DNA from: Candidatus Peribacter sp. UBA2144
Lineage (GTDB): Bacteria; Patescibacteriota; Gracilibacteria; Peribacterales; Peribacteraceae
NCBI GenBank assembly: GCA_002328295.1
Contig: DCXE01000066.1
Span: 1-19,932, forward strand
Length of the DNA: 19,932 bases
Direction: 5' to 3'
The notes beneath the pieces are model-generated. The model was not told where the DNA came from. It made no database searches and saw only the letters and a program-made list of their open reading frames with translations. Below are positions 12,804 through 19,885 of this stretch, piece after piece (position 1 is the stretch's first letter; each line of letters starts with the position of its first letter). The position numbers and the translations under genes are program-made.

Positions 12804-15377
12804 ATGAATTCAGTCACGACTATCCCTTTTTCGAAGCTAAATGATGAAGAAGTTTCGAGCGAGCTTAAAAAACACAATATCGGGCTGACAGTTGACGAGG
12901 CAAGGAAGATTTCCGAGATGCTCGGGCGGGATCCAACTCTTACTGAAGCTACTATTTGGGGTATTCAAGGATCTGAGCATTGCAGTTACAAATCATCAAG
13001 CAGATTTCTTAAGGGGTTTCCCACAAAAAGTTCGAAGGTTATCATGGGACCGGGCGAAGACAGCGGAATTGTAGCGATTACGGACGGACCAGAAGGTAAA
13101 AGATGGGGCTTGGTCCTCAGCCACGAGTCGCATAATCATCCATCGCAGATAGTTCCATACGAAGGTGCGGCAACCGGGATCGGAGGAGTTGTAAGAGACG
13201 TTGTTTGTATGGGAGCACGCGTAATAGGTTCGATGGATTTACTCAGGCTTGGAGACCTGAAGACCGAAGAATCCAGAACAATTGCTTCTGAGGTAGCTCG
13301 CGGCATAGCAGGTTACGGCAATCCTCTTGGCATACCTAACTTTGGCGGCGATACGGTTTTTGATTCATCCTACAATTCAAACTGTTTGGTGAATGCAATC
13401 GCAATAGGAATAGTCAGAGAAGATGAGATCATCCACAGCTACGCTCAAAAAGAAGCCGGCGAGATAGGATACGACATAATCCTTGTTGGAAAACCTACTG
13501 ATCGCTCAGGATTCGGCGGAGCCTCGTTCGCAAGCGCCGCAATGGACGAAGATGAAAAGGAAAAGAACACCGGAGCAGTTCAGGAACCAAATCCGTTTCT
13601 CGAACGCCACTTATTGGCTTCGACTTACGCGCTTTTTGACTGGCTCGCGGCGAATAAAAAACTTGATAAAGTAAGTTTCAAAGATTTGGGAGCCGGCGGA
13701 GTAGTTTGTGCATCCGTTGAACAAGTTGCTGAGCTTGGATTCGGTGCCGAAGTCGACTTAGATAAGGTTCATGTGTCGCTTGATGACTTGCCTCCAGAAG
13801 TAATTGGATGCGCAGAGACTCAGGAACGCTTCTGCTGGGTATGCCATCCGGATGTTACTGATCATATTATCAAGCATTACAACGAAGATTGGGATCTCCC
13901 CTCCGTTGCAGAGAAAGCGCAAGCCTCAGTCGTTGGAAAAGTGAATGAATCCGGCATTTATAAATGCACTTATAAAGGAGAAACAGTGTGCGAGGCCAAA
14001 GCTTTGGATATAACTTGTGGGCTGACTTACGAACGTGCCATTGAACCTAAGAAAAAAGATTTCAAGGAGCCTGAGATTGTATGTGAGGGGGGAAATATAG
14101 AAGTCACATGTCGAAAGTCACATGTCACAGGATCGGTCACAAGTCACAAGTCACAAGACTCGTGTCATGTGACCTGCGACAAAACTTGTGACCTGGGACC
14201 TGAGACTTGTAACAGCACTTTCCGAACAACCATAACTAATGTTTTTAAAGCCCTCATCTCCCACCCCAACTACGCTTCAACTGCGCCAATCACTGTCCAT
14301 TACGATAAAAACGTTATAGGCAACTCACGTATTGAGGCTGGCGAAGCTGATGCAGGGCTATTCACTCCACTTAAAGATCTAGAAAGCTACGTTTTACAAG
14401 GTGAACATCCTGATTGGAATGTTGATGCCAACGAAAAACGAACTGGCGTGGCAGTTGCAGGAGACGGATGCGGAAGATACGGAAGAATTTCTCCGTACTT
14501 ACAAGGGCTTAACGCAACTTTGGAATCTATGAGGAATGTTGCAGCAATTGGAGCCACTCCTCGCGCATTTTCTGATTGTTTAAATTATGGAAATCCCGAA
14601 ATCCCGAACCAAATGTGGGAACTTGCGGAAGGAATAAGAGGTATTTCGCACGCTGCGTCTAATGTGAACATTAATGGCGAGTGTGTTCCGGTAATTTCCG
14701 GCAACGTTAGTCTTTATAACAGCCAACCTGACGGAAGTTCAATCGATCCAACTGCGATTGTTTGTTGTGTCGGTGTTATTTCTGATGCTGATAAGGCGAT
14801 AACTATGAACTTAAAGAATCCTGACTCATCCATTTACTTGATTGGAGAACGCAAAGACGAATGCGGAGGCTCCGCCTACTACCAGTTGCTTGAAGAAATG
14901 TCGGACTCTACACGCGACTCGATGATCGGGACAAATGTACCTCAGCCAGAGCCATCCGATGTATCAAAACAAATTGAATTTGTCGTTAAAGCAATTTCTG
15001 ATGGAAATGTTAGGACATGTCATGATGTATCCAACGGCGGCTTACTTCTCGCTCTCTTTGAAATGACTCTTTCTAACCGCGGACAAGGAGGAAGTATTGG
15101 AGTTGAGATTGAACTTGATGCCTTAGGCTCAGATTTAAGTGCTGACAAGATTCTCTTCTCCGAAACAGGAGGCTTTTTGTGCGAAGTGAGCCCTGATAAT
15201 GAGGAGGCATTTCTAAAGGCCGCTCAGGAACAGTCAGTTGAGGTAAAAATGATCGGAAAAACAATTAAATCCCCTACTCTAAAAGTCCTAAAATCGGGTG
15301 ATAAACTGGTTGATCTCAACTTATCTGAAATTACTGATATATGGACTTTAGGGCTTAAGAAAGCCATGAACCCGTAG
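12804..15377 (+). CDS. purL: Phosphoribosylformylglycinamidine synthase II (PurL) with a repeat-encoded insertion
   Basis: ATP-dependent enzyme of purine synthesis that turns FGAR into FGAM using ammonia from a PurQ partner, not in this window. Small-type PurL is usually about 720-800 residues; this has 857. Signatures: GSEHCSYKSS with H59, SHESHNHPSQIVPYEGAATGIGG (106-128), GYGNPLGIPNFGGD, FKDLGAGG, and the second-half motifs GDGCGRYG, CHDVSNGGLLLAL and FSETGGF. Residues about 434-470 are not PurL sequence: they are the in-frame translation of a GTCACAA heptad palindrome, Ser/Thr/His/Cys-rich, placed in the linker between the two halves. The frame is open on both sides and the domains appear intact, so the enzyme is probably functional. 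ATG 12804 follows a CATAAT motif by 8 bases; a GGAG lies too close to be a normal Shine-Dalgarno. Presence of purL implies at least partial purine synthesis. Confidence 0.95.
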   Translation: MNSVTTIPFSKLNDEEVSSELKKHNIGLTVDEARKISEMLGRDPTLTEATIWGIQGSEHCSYKSSSRFLKGFPTKSSKVIMGPGEDSGIVAITDGPEGKRWGLVLSHESHNHPSQIVPYEGAATGIGGVVRDVVCMGARVIGSMDLLRLGDLKTEESRTIASEVARGIAGYGNPLGIPNFGGDTVFDSSYNSNCLVNAIAIGIVREDEIIHSYAQKEAGEIGYDIILVGKPTDRSGFGGASFASAAMDEDEKEKNTGAVQEPNPFLERHLLASTYALFDWLAANKKLDKVSFKDLGAGGVVCASVEQVAELGFGAEVDLDKVHVSLDDLPPEVIGCAETQERFCWVCHPDVTDHIIKHYNEDWDLPSVAEKAQASVVGKVNESGIYKCTYKGETVCEAKALDITCGLTYERAIEPKKKDFKEPEIVCEGGNIEVTCRKSHVTGSVTSHKSQDSCHVTCDKTCDLGPETCNSTFRTTITNVFKALISHPNYASTAPITVHYDKNVIGNSRIEAGEADAGLFTPLKDLESYVLQGEHPDWNVDANEKRTGVAVAGDGCGRYGRISPYLQGLNATLESMRNVAAIGATPRAFSDCLNYGNPEIPNQMWELAEGIRGISHAASNVNINGECVPVISGNVSLYNSQPDGSSIDPTAIVCCVGVISDADKAITMNLKNPDSSIYLIGERKDECGGSAYYQLLEEMSDSTRDSMIGTNVPQPEPSDVSKQIEFVVKAISDGNVRTCHDVSNGGLLLALFEMTLSNRGQGGSIGVEIELDALGSDLSADKILFSETGGFLCEVSPDNEEAFLKAAQEQSVEVKMIGKTIKSPTLKVLKSGDKLVDLNLSEITDIWTLGLKKAMNP
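14103..14213. repeat. GTCACAA heptad palindrome inserted in purL
   Basis: Left arm GTC units start at 14103, 14110, 14117, 14124, 14136, 14143 and 14150 (steps 7,7,7,12,7,7). Right arm, from outside in: AAC at 14211 (a changed GAC), then GAC at 14204, 14197, 14190, 14178 and 14171 (steps 7,7,7,12,7). The 12-base step follows the fourth unit in both arms. The whole hairpin is translated in frame in PurL (residues 434-470). A sister copy lies at 17853-17950. Confidence 0.9.
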
Positions 15378-15387
15378 TAAGCATAGC

Positions 15388-15416
15388 TTGACATTTGTCT
15401 AACTGAGGCGTAGAGT
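15388..15416 (+). promoter_or_regulatory. Promoter of the LPKTG surface-protein gene
   Basis: Consensus TTGACA (15388-15393), a 17-base spacer and TAGAGT (15411-15416). Transcription would begin near 15423, giving a leader of about 25 bases. No Shine-Dalgarno is visible in it. Confidence 0.5.
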
Positions 15417-15447
15417 AGTTCCCTTTTTACTACTCACTTACTTAAAC

Positions 15448-16347
15448 ATGGAGCCATCTCATTCGACAGCTTTTAAATCCGCGCTTCTGCTAGGAGCAGG
15501 AGTCTTCGTCGCGCTTGTTTGCATGATTCACAGTGCATCTGCATCGGGAATGGGCACAATCATAATGGAACAGAGGTCAGACACTCCCAATCTTGGAAAA
15601 TGGACTATTAATACTCCAAACGGAAGGGTATATGCAGACCACAGAGGAGAACATATGGAAAAGATTCATGAGGTTGAAGGAGGAGTTTACTCACTCACCA
15701 TTGAATCGCCATTAAAAATGGCAACTTTCACCGTTATTTATCAGGACTCCAATGTAATTAAGCAAACAACTGATAGATATATCACATTTTCCGTTCCTGA
15801 ATACTCCAATGTAAGAGTTGTGATGACTCATAGAGTTCTTGTTGAAAGAGAAGAGCAAGACTTTGTCAGCATAAATCTAAAATCTAATCCCGGAGAAGTC
15901 CTTCCTGGAGGAACAGCAAGGTACACACTTAGCGTTAGCAACCTAACTGATTCCACAATCAGAAATTTGGACACATCAGTCCAGTATGATCTGTCCGAAG
16001 GTGAAGTATCCGGAGTAACTGACTTCGGAGTTATGGAAATGGATAATCTTATTGTCTGGAATATCCCACAAATCTACGCAGGACAGACATGGACAACTGA
16101 GTTTAATTACCGCGCATCAGAGATTGCGAAAGTCGGAGATATGATCGCGATGTCATCCCGCATATACGGACAAGGCTTAGTTGAATCCGGAATGCCACAA
16201 CAGCATCTCAGCACAAAGATAGGAGTAGTCGAACTTCCCAAGACCGGCTGGAAGACTGACTCTCTGATTGCAGGAATATTGGCGAGCGTATCACTAATAA
16301 TCGTCTATTCGATCCGCCGAAGACAATTTGTAGAATTAACGGTATAA
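15448..16347 (+). CDS. Secreted surface protein with DUF11-like domain and LPKTG sortase-type end
   Basis: Exported protein of 299 residues. Residues 1-33 form a signal peptide (SALLLGAGVFVALVCMIHSASAS). Residues about 35-135 are a beta-rich region I cannot assign. Residues about 140-255 resemble a DUF11/CARDB-type beta sandwich (NPGEVLPGGTARYTLSVSNLTDSTIRNL, then GQTWTTEFNYRA). The C-terminus is a textbook sortase signal: LPKTG at 263-267, a hydrophobic helix at 271-288 and an RRR stop at 290-292. In sortase systems the enzyme cuts between T and G and links the protein to the wall or to another subunit; no sortase gene is in this window. It has its own promoter after purL. Downstream is a 42-base hairpin. 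Function beyond surface display is unknown. Confidence 0.8.
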   Translation: MEPSHSTAFKSALLLGAGVFVALVCMIHSASASGMGTIIMEQRSDTPNLGKWTINTPNGRVYADHRGEHMEKIHEVEGGVYSLTIESPLKMATFTVIYQDSNVIKQTTDRYITFSVPEYSNVRVVMTHRVLVEREEQDFVSINLKSNPGEVLPGGTARYTLSVSNLTDSTIRNLDTSVQYDLSEGEVSGVTDFGVMEMDNLIVWNIPQIYAGQTWTTEFNYRASEIAKVGDMIAMSSRIYGQGLVESGMPQQHLSTKIGVVELPKTGWKTDSLIAGILASVSLIIVYSIRRRQFVELTV

Positions 16348-16371
16348 CGGCAATACGTACGGGGAAGGGTT

Positions 16372-16413
16372 CTGTCTCAGCAGTAGGCGCATTTGCACCG
16401 ACTGCTTTGACAG
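16372..16413. repeat. Imperfect 42-base palindrome after the LPKTG gene
   Basis: The arms CTGTCTCAGCAGT and ACTGCTTTGACAG pair at 11 of 13 positions; an inner stem GGCGCA/TGCACC adds 5 of 6. It is more GC-rich than its surroundings and lacks a T-run. Both strands read VGA-x-APTA in one frame, as the palindrome predicts. It could be a repeat or a structured RNA end. Confidence 0.6.
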
Positions 16414-16422
16414 ATCTGGATA

Positions 16423-16540
16423 ACAATTGACAATTAACAATTGACAATTAACAATTCACGGCAAAATTTAGATTCACAGAGTTGATTCTCAATAGTAGAT
16501 ATAAGTCACTTGATTATGTTCAGTGTTAACTGTTAACTGT
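16423..16540. repeat. ACAATTG/ACAATTA heptad inverted repeat
   Basis: Left arm: ACAATT at 16423, 16430, 16437, 16444 and 16451, all 7 apart, alternating TTGAC and TTAAC. Right arm: TGTTAAC at 16524 and 16531, then TGTTTCC at 16538, also 7 apart; its complement (AACAGTTAACAGTT) matches the left arm in about 12 of 14 positions. About 65 bases between the arms show no gene. The repeat fills the gap between the LPKTG and SLH genes. Confidence 0.7.
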
Positions 16541-16563
16541 TTCCGTTTTACCACAAATTATTT

Positions 16564-17832
16564 ATGAAATTTTCTACTAATATTGCATTATTTACAGCTG
16601 TTTTAATCCCATTTACTGCCTTTGCTGCAAAGATTGAAATTAAGCAGATCAGTCCGGTCCCCGGATACTACAGCGAATGGACACTTCTTAAGCCCGATAA
16701 CATAACTGTTGAAGGAAGACATATGACTCAGCTATTGGACGATCTTCCAGTGGGCGGATACAGTATAAGAGTAGACCCGCTTGAAGGTGCAACAGCTCAC
16801 ATTCGCATTACTCTCAATGGAAATCAAATTGTGGATAACGATTATCCGCAGGGAGCTTTGACTTTGAGTGGAGGAGATAATGCAATTATTGAAATTGAAA
16901 ACATATATACGCGGGTCGGAAAGATATCAGTTCAAACAAATCCTCCGGGTCTCACCTATACAATAGTCGGTCCAAATAATTTTAAAGAGAAAGGAACTAC
17001 TCCTTCTGACTATATTGATGTTCCTGTAGGACTTTATACTGCTACTTTCGATGCTATTGAAGGATGTATAGAAGAGGTTGCACGTTCTAACAGGCTTCAA
17101 GAAGACGGTCGAATAAATTTAAATTTAACTCTGGATTGTGACAACATTGAGCACCTGGAACAAACCCGAGATCAAAATAAAACATTTCAATTCGTATCTG
17201 CGACCATAGACGGAAAACTAATCATATTCGAGGATGTTCCCATTGACTCCTGGTTTGCCCCTCACGTTAACGTTGCTATTAGAACCGGTATCATGTCGGG
17301 TTACAGGAATAATCTGGGGAATATAAAGGGTGAATTCGGGCCTGCAGACAGAGTAAACATTGCACAACTCGCAAAAATCGCACATGAGGTAGCAGGTATT
17401 GATGAAAATGAAGCCGGAAGGAGAACTCCAAAAAATTACAGAGCGCGCGATACATGGTTCGAAACATATTTCTCTTCCGCCGAAGCTTTAGGCTGGCAAG
17501 TTTTCCAGAATGCTCGTTTAAATCCATCCAAAAATGCAACAAGAGCAGAAGTAATCGCAACAATTCTTCAGGCACTGGACGTTCCGCGTTTCTGGCCAAA
17601 GGGTGAAATGTTTAATGATGTAAATTTCGAAACCCCTTTCGCATCTTCTATAGAAACAGCATCAAGAGACGGTGTAATGTCCGGTTATAACGATGCACTT
17701 GGTAATCCATCAGGAGAGTTCAGGCCGGATGGAGCAATTAATAGAGCTGAAACTGCGAAGCTGGTTACTCTGGCTGTAAAAGCATACAGGGAAAATACAG
17801 ATGAGATTAGGCCCTACACAGATTTGGAGTAA
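16564..17832 (+). CDS. Secreted protein with PEGA-like region and three SLH motifs
   Basis: Exported protein of 422 residues. Residues 1-22 are a signal peptide (IALFTAVLIPFTAFAA). Residues about 25-115 are beta-rich; residues about 117-195 look PEGA-like (GKISVQTNPPGLTYTIVGP, then YIDVPVGLYTATFDA). Three S-layer homology motifs form the C-terminal half: about 221-279 (FEDVPIDSWFAPHVNVAIRTGIMSGY), a weaker one at 294-340 (TWFETYFSSAEALGW, then ATRAEVIATIL), and 348-407 (FNDVNFETPFASSIETASRDGVMSGY, then RAETAKLVTL). SLH motifs bind secondary wall polymers, so the protein is probably held non-covalently at the surface, unlike its LPKTG neighbour. ATG 16564 sits right before the signal peptide; no Shine-Dalgarno is seen. 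It converges on murC across a GTCACAA palindrome. Confidence 0.85.
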   Translation: MKFSTNIALFTAVLIPFTAFAAKIEIKQISPVPGYYSEWTLLKPDNITVEGRHMTQLLDDLPVGGYSIRVDPLEGATAHIRITLNGNQIVDNDYPQGALTLSGGDNAIIEIENIYTRVGKISVQTNPPGLTYTIVGPNNFKEKGTTPSDYIDVPVGLYTATFDAIEGCIEEVARSNRLQEDGRINLNLTLDCDNIEHLEQTRDQNKTFQFVSATIDGKLIIFEDVPIDSWFAPHVNVAIRTGIMSGYRNNLGNIKGEFGPADRVNIAQLAKIAHEVAGIDENEAGRRTPKNYRARDTWFETYFSSAEALGWQVFQNARLNPSKNATRAEVIATILQALDVPRFWPKGEMFNDVNFETPFASSIETASRDGVMSGYNDALGNPSGEFRPDGAINRAETAKLVTLAVKAYRENTDEIRPYTDLE

Positions 17833-17852
17833 AATTATAGTAGACACTAATA

Positions 17853-17950
17853 GTCACAAATCGCAGGTCACAAGTCTTGTCGCAAGTCGCAAGTCCTCAA
17901 GACTTGTGATGTATGACCTGTGACAGATCCTGCGACTTGTGACTTGTGAC
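17853..17950. repeat. GTCACAA heptad palindrome at the 3' end of murC
   Basis: Left arm units start at 17853, 17860, 17867, 17879 and 17886 (steps 7,7,12,7). Right arm GAC units, from outside in, are at 17948, 17941, 17934, 17922 and 17915, then GAT at 17908 (steps 7,7,12,7,7). The 12-base step follows the third unit in both arms. The right arm encodes the last 17 residues and the stop of MurC. The word and the irregular step match the copy inside purL. Confidence 0.9.
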
Positions 17951-19216
17951 AATTCTCCTTGCCATAACAGTAATATCTCCCGCTCCAAGACATATAAGAA
18001 CATCTCCGCTTTGAATTATTCCATTCTTTAATGCATTTTCGGTTGAGTCTAAGTCACCTTCGTATCTGGTTCTGACTTCACTGCCTTCCTCGATGTCTGA
18101 TCTTAACTTTTCTATATCAACTTTTTCATTTTCAACGTCGCTTCGTGCATCATAAACATCAGTAATAACTAATTCATGGGCTCCCTTGAAGCATTTCTTA
18201 AAGTCTTCATATAATTTAAGAGTCCTATCATGTATGTGCGGCTGGAACACACATAAAATACGCTTGTCCGGATACGCTTCCAAAGCTGACTGGATGGTTG
18301 CTGAAATTTCACGAGGGTGATGGGCGTAATCATCAATAACTGTTGCACCTTCGTAAGTTCCAACTACTTCCATCCTCCTCCAACAACCTGAGTATTTTTT
18401 GAGTGAATTTAAGACTTGATCCTCATCAATTCCAATAACCCCAGACATTCCAATAACAAGCTGAGCATTTTCTCGCATGTGTTTACCTGGAACTCCAAGT
18501 TCAGGCAAAGGAACGCTATCGATATCCACTGCCTTCTTCTTGGCGTCTCTTATAATCCTTACACAGTCCGGATCATTCATGTGAGTAATTACAACTCCAT
18601 CTCCAGTAAGCTTATTTAGAAATTCAACAAAAGTTTCCTGGTAAACCTTAACTGATTCAAAAGCATCGAAGTGATCTCCATCAGCATTTGTCATTAAAAC
18701 AATGTCAGGTGAAAGACTTAAGAACGAACCGCGGTACTCGCAAGCTTCCAAAAGGAAATAATCGCTCTGTCCTCTCCTCCAATTCCGTCCATCAAGCTCA
18801 TGTAGCTTAGTTCCAACTACAACAGAAGGATCAACCCCCGCATCAATCAAAACTCTCGCCGCCATTGCCACTGTTGATGACTTGCCATGAGTTCCGCATA
18901 CAGCAATTATCTTGTAATCGCGCGAAAGATCTCCGAGTGCTTCAAAATAATTCTGCATTTTTACTCCAAGCTCGCGCGCCCTGACCATTTCGGGCGCATC
19001 CTTGGGCATAGCCTCCGTAAAAACAAATAATTCAACGTCTTCAGGAATATACGTTCCGTCTTGATTCAAGGAAATCGAAATCCCTTGGCTCCTTAAGTCA
19101 TTAAGTAGCTCACTTTCTGTCCTGTCGCTTCCAAGAACTTTGTGCCCATTTGCATTTTGCATAGCAGCATATGCACTTAGGCCAATTCCGCCGATTCCTG
19201 AACAATAAATCTTCAT
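17897..19216 (-). CDS. murC: UDP-N-acetylmuramate--L-alanine ligase MurC
   Basis: Cytosolic Mur ligase that adds the first amino acid of the peptidoglycan stem peptide, using ATP. Signatures in order: IYCSGIGGIGLSAYA near the start (UDP-binding), the ATP loop GTHGKSST at 108-115, EACEYRGSFL at 157-166, the MTNADGDHFD segment, GVPGKHMRENA at 242-251, DDYAHHP at 295-301 and the final LGAGDI at 410-415. Length 439 is typical. The start at 19216 is chosen over an in-frame upstream ATG because MKIYCSGIGG is the conserved N-terminus and the upstream stretch is coded by repeat DNA; a TTGACC-16-TAGAAT promoter puts the mRNA start about 4 bases before it. The last 17 residues (VTSHKSQD to IHHKS) are repeat-encoded and not part of the Mur fold. 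Confidence 0.95.
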   Translation of the reverse strand: MKIYCSGIGGIGLSAYAAMQNANGHKVLGSDRTESELLNDLRSQGISISLNQDGTYIPEDVELFVFTEAMPKDAPEMVRARELGVKMQNYFEALGDLSRDYKIIAVCGTHGKSSTVAMAARVLIDAGVDPSVVVGTKLHELDGRNWRRGQSDYFLLEACEYRGSFLSLSPDIVLMTNADGDHFDAFESVKVYQETFVEFLNKLTGDGVVITHMNDPDCVRIIRDAKKKAVDIDSVPLPELGVPGKHMRENAQLVIGMSGVIGIDEDQVLNSLKKYSGCWRRMEVVGTYEGATVIDDYAHHPREISATIQSALEAYPDKRILCVFQPHIHDRTLKLYEDFKKCFKGAHELVITDVYDARSDVENEKVDIEKLRSDIEEGSEVRTRYEGDLDSTENALKNGIIQSGDVLICLGAGDITVMARRIVTSHKSQDLSQVIHHKS

Positions 19217-19226
19217 ACAGGCGTTT

Positions 19227-19254
19227 ATTCTAGATATATGTACCAATAGGTCAA
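19227..19254 (-). promoter_or_regulatory. Promoter of murC
   Basis: On the minus strand, TTGACC (complement of 19249-19254), a 16-base spacer and TAGAAT (complement of 19227-19232). Transcription would start near 19220, about 4 bases before the ATG, so the mRNA is nearly leaderless. The -35 hexamer overlaps the outer end of the heptad element at 19251. Confidence 0.55.
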
Positions 19255-19343
19255 CTAACAACACGCTCGCCTGCGGCGGACTTACAACCAACAACAGACA
19301 ACTCACAACCAGTTGTTAGTTGTAAATTGTGAGTTGTTAGTTG
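19251..19343. repeat. CAAC/GTTG heptad inverted repeat with a nested GC-rich insert
   Basis: Outer 11-bp arms are perfect: CAACTAACAAC (19252-19262) and GTTGTTAGTTG (19333-19343). Inner units: ACAAC at 19284, 19291, 19298 and 19305; GTTGT at 19312 and 19319, ATTGT at 19326, GTTGT at 19333, all 7 apart. The left arm is broken by about 21 GC-rich bases (19263-19283) that contain their own CGCC/GGCG palindrome and have no partner in the right arm. It lies between the divergent murC and FtsB-like genes. Confidence 0.8.
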
Positions 19344-19362
19344 CCCTTTCAGTGCAATACTT

Positions 19363-19371
19363 TGCTAAGAT
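19363..19371 (+). promoter_or_regulatory. Extended -10, leaderless promoter of the FtsB-like gene
   Basis: TGC followed by TAAGAT (19366-19371) forms an extended -10. The expected start point is 19378, the A of the ATG. No good -35 at normal spacing is seen, which an extended -10 can make up for. Confidence 0.45.
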
Positions 19372-19377
19372 GTACTC

Positions 19378-19824
19378 ATGGCTTATAAGGATCTCGAACC
19401 TGTATCAAAACAGCTGACTATTGCAGTTGGCCTTACAGTCGTAGGTTTTATGGCATTCGGACTGATTCTTTCTTATTACAGAAACGTTCTTTTTGATAAA
19501 ACTTTGATTGATATGAAGGGACAAAACAACGATCTTCGAGCCAGTATCGAAGAAGGATACAGAAGCCTGGAATATTTCAAATCTAGCCAATACAAAGATA
19601 AGTATGCAAAAGAAAATCTCGGGCTAGTAAATCCCGGGGAAAAAGTGCTTATAATTCAAAAACCTTCTGTCCCAATTGGAACTAATTCAGAGATTTCTGA
19701 AATGCAAAAAGAGCAAAGAGAAGCAGCATTTCTGGAACTCCTAAGGCAAATGCCCACCTTGGAACATTGGAAACTATACTTCTTTGGCAAAGAAAAGCTT
19801 GCAGGCTTAAAGCATGGAACATAA
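19378..19824 (+). CDS. FtsB/DivIC-like septum formation initiator
   Basis: Bitopic membrane protein of 148 residues. Residues about 13-33 form the single membrane helix (LTIAVGLTVVGFMAFGLILSY), followed by a coiled-coil stretch (about 40-70, with MKGQNNDLRASIEEGYRSLEYF) and the family-typical YKDKYAKENLGLVNPGEKVLII at 72-93. FtsB/DivIC proteins form a complex with FtsL and FtsQ/DivIB that activates septal wall synthesis. It is longer than most FtsB proteins (about 100 residues); the extra C-terminal part (about 100-148) is polar and contains a predicted helix. Location beside murC fits a division and cell-wall role. Whether it is FtsB/DivIC proper or another coiled-coil relative cannot be decided by eye. 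Confidence 0.8.
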   Translation: MAYKDLEPVSKQLTIAVGLTVVGFMAFGLILSYYRNVLFDKTLIDMKGQNNDLRASIEEGYRSLEYFKSSQYKDKYAKENLGLVNPGEKVLIIQKPSVPIGTNSEISEMQKEQREAAFLELLRQMPTLEHWKLYFFGKEKLAGLKHGT

Positions 19825-19833
19825 AAATTTGTA

Positions 19834-19854
19834 AGCTTTTAGCTTTTAGCTTTT
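19834..19854 (+). repeat. Three AGCTTTT heptads
   Basis: AGCTTTT at 19834, 19841 and 19848, exactly 7 apart; the next phase position (19855) reads AGAT. The word is the same as in the element at 7201-7297. It starts 9 bases after the stop of the FtsB-like gene and ends 12 bases before the tRNA -10 box. Confidence 0.75.
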
Positions 19855-19866
19855 AGATTCATTGAT

Positions 19867-19872
19867 TATAAT
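19867..19872 (+). promoter_or_regulatory. -10 box of the initiator tRNA gene
   Basis: Consensus TATAAT, with an expected start near 19879, 7 bases before the mature tRNA end. No clear -35 is seen; the -35 region coincides with the AGCTTTT array. Confidence 0.5.
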
Positions 19873-19885
19873 CATTTATGTATAA

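Noticed and set aside
14103..14213. CRISPR-like array in or near purL
   Set aside because: The units are 7 bp with no spacers of unique sequence, arranged as inverted arms, and no cas genes are present.
16208..16447. 79-residue minus-strand frame after the LPKTG gene
   Set aside because: It runs antisense through the conserved sortase signal region and starts within heptad repeat DNA; its VGANAPTA stretch follows from the palindrome.
17897..19306. Longer MurC beginning 30 residues upstream
   Set aside because: The extra residues are encoded by the heptad element and lie upstream of the predicted promoter; MKIYCSGIGG is the normal start of the fold.
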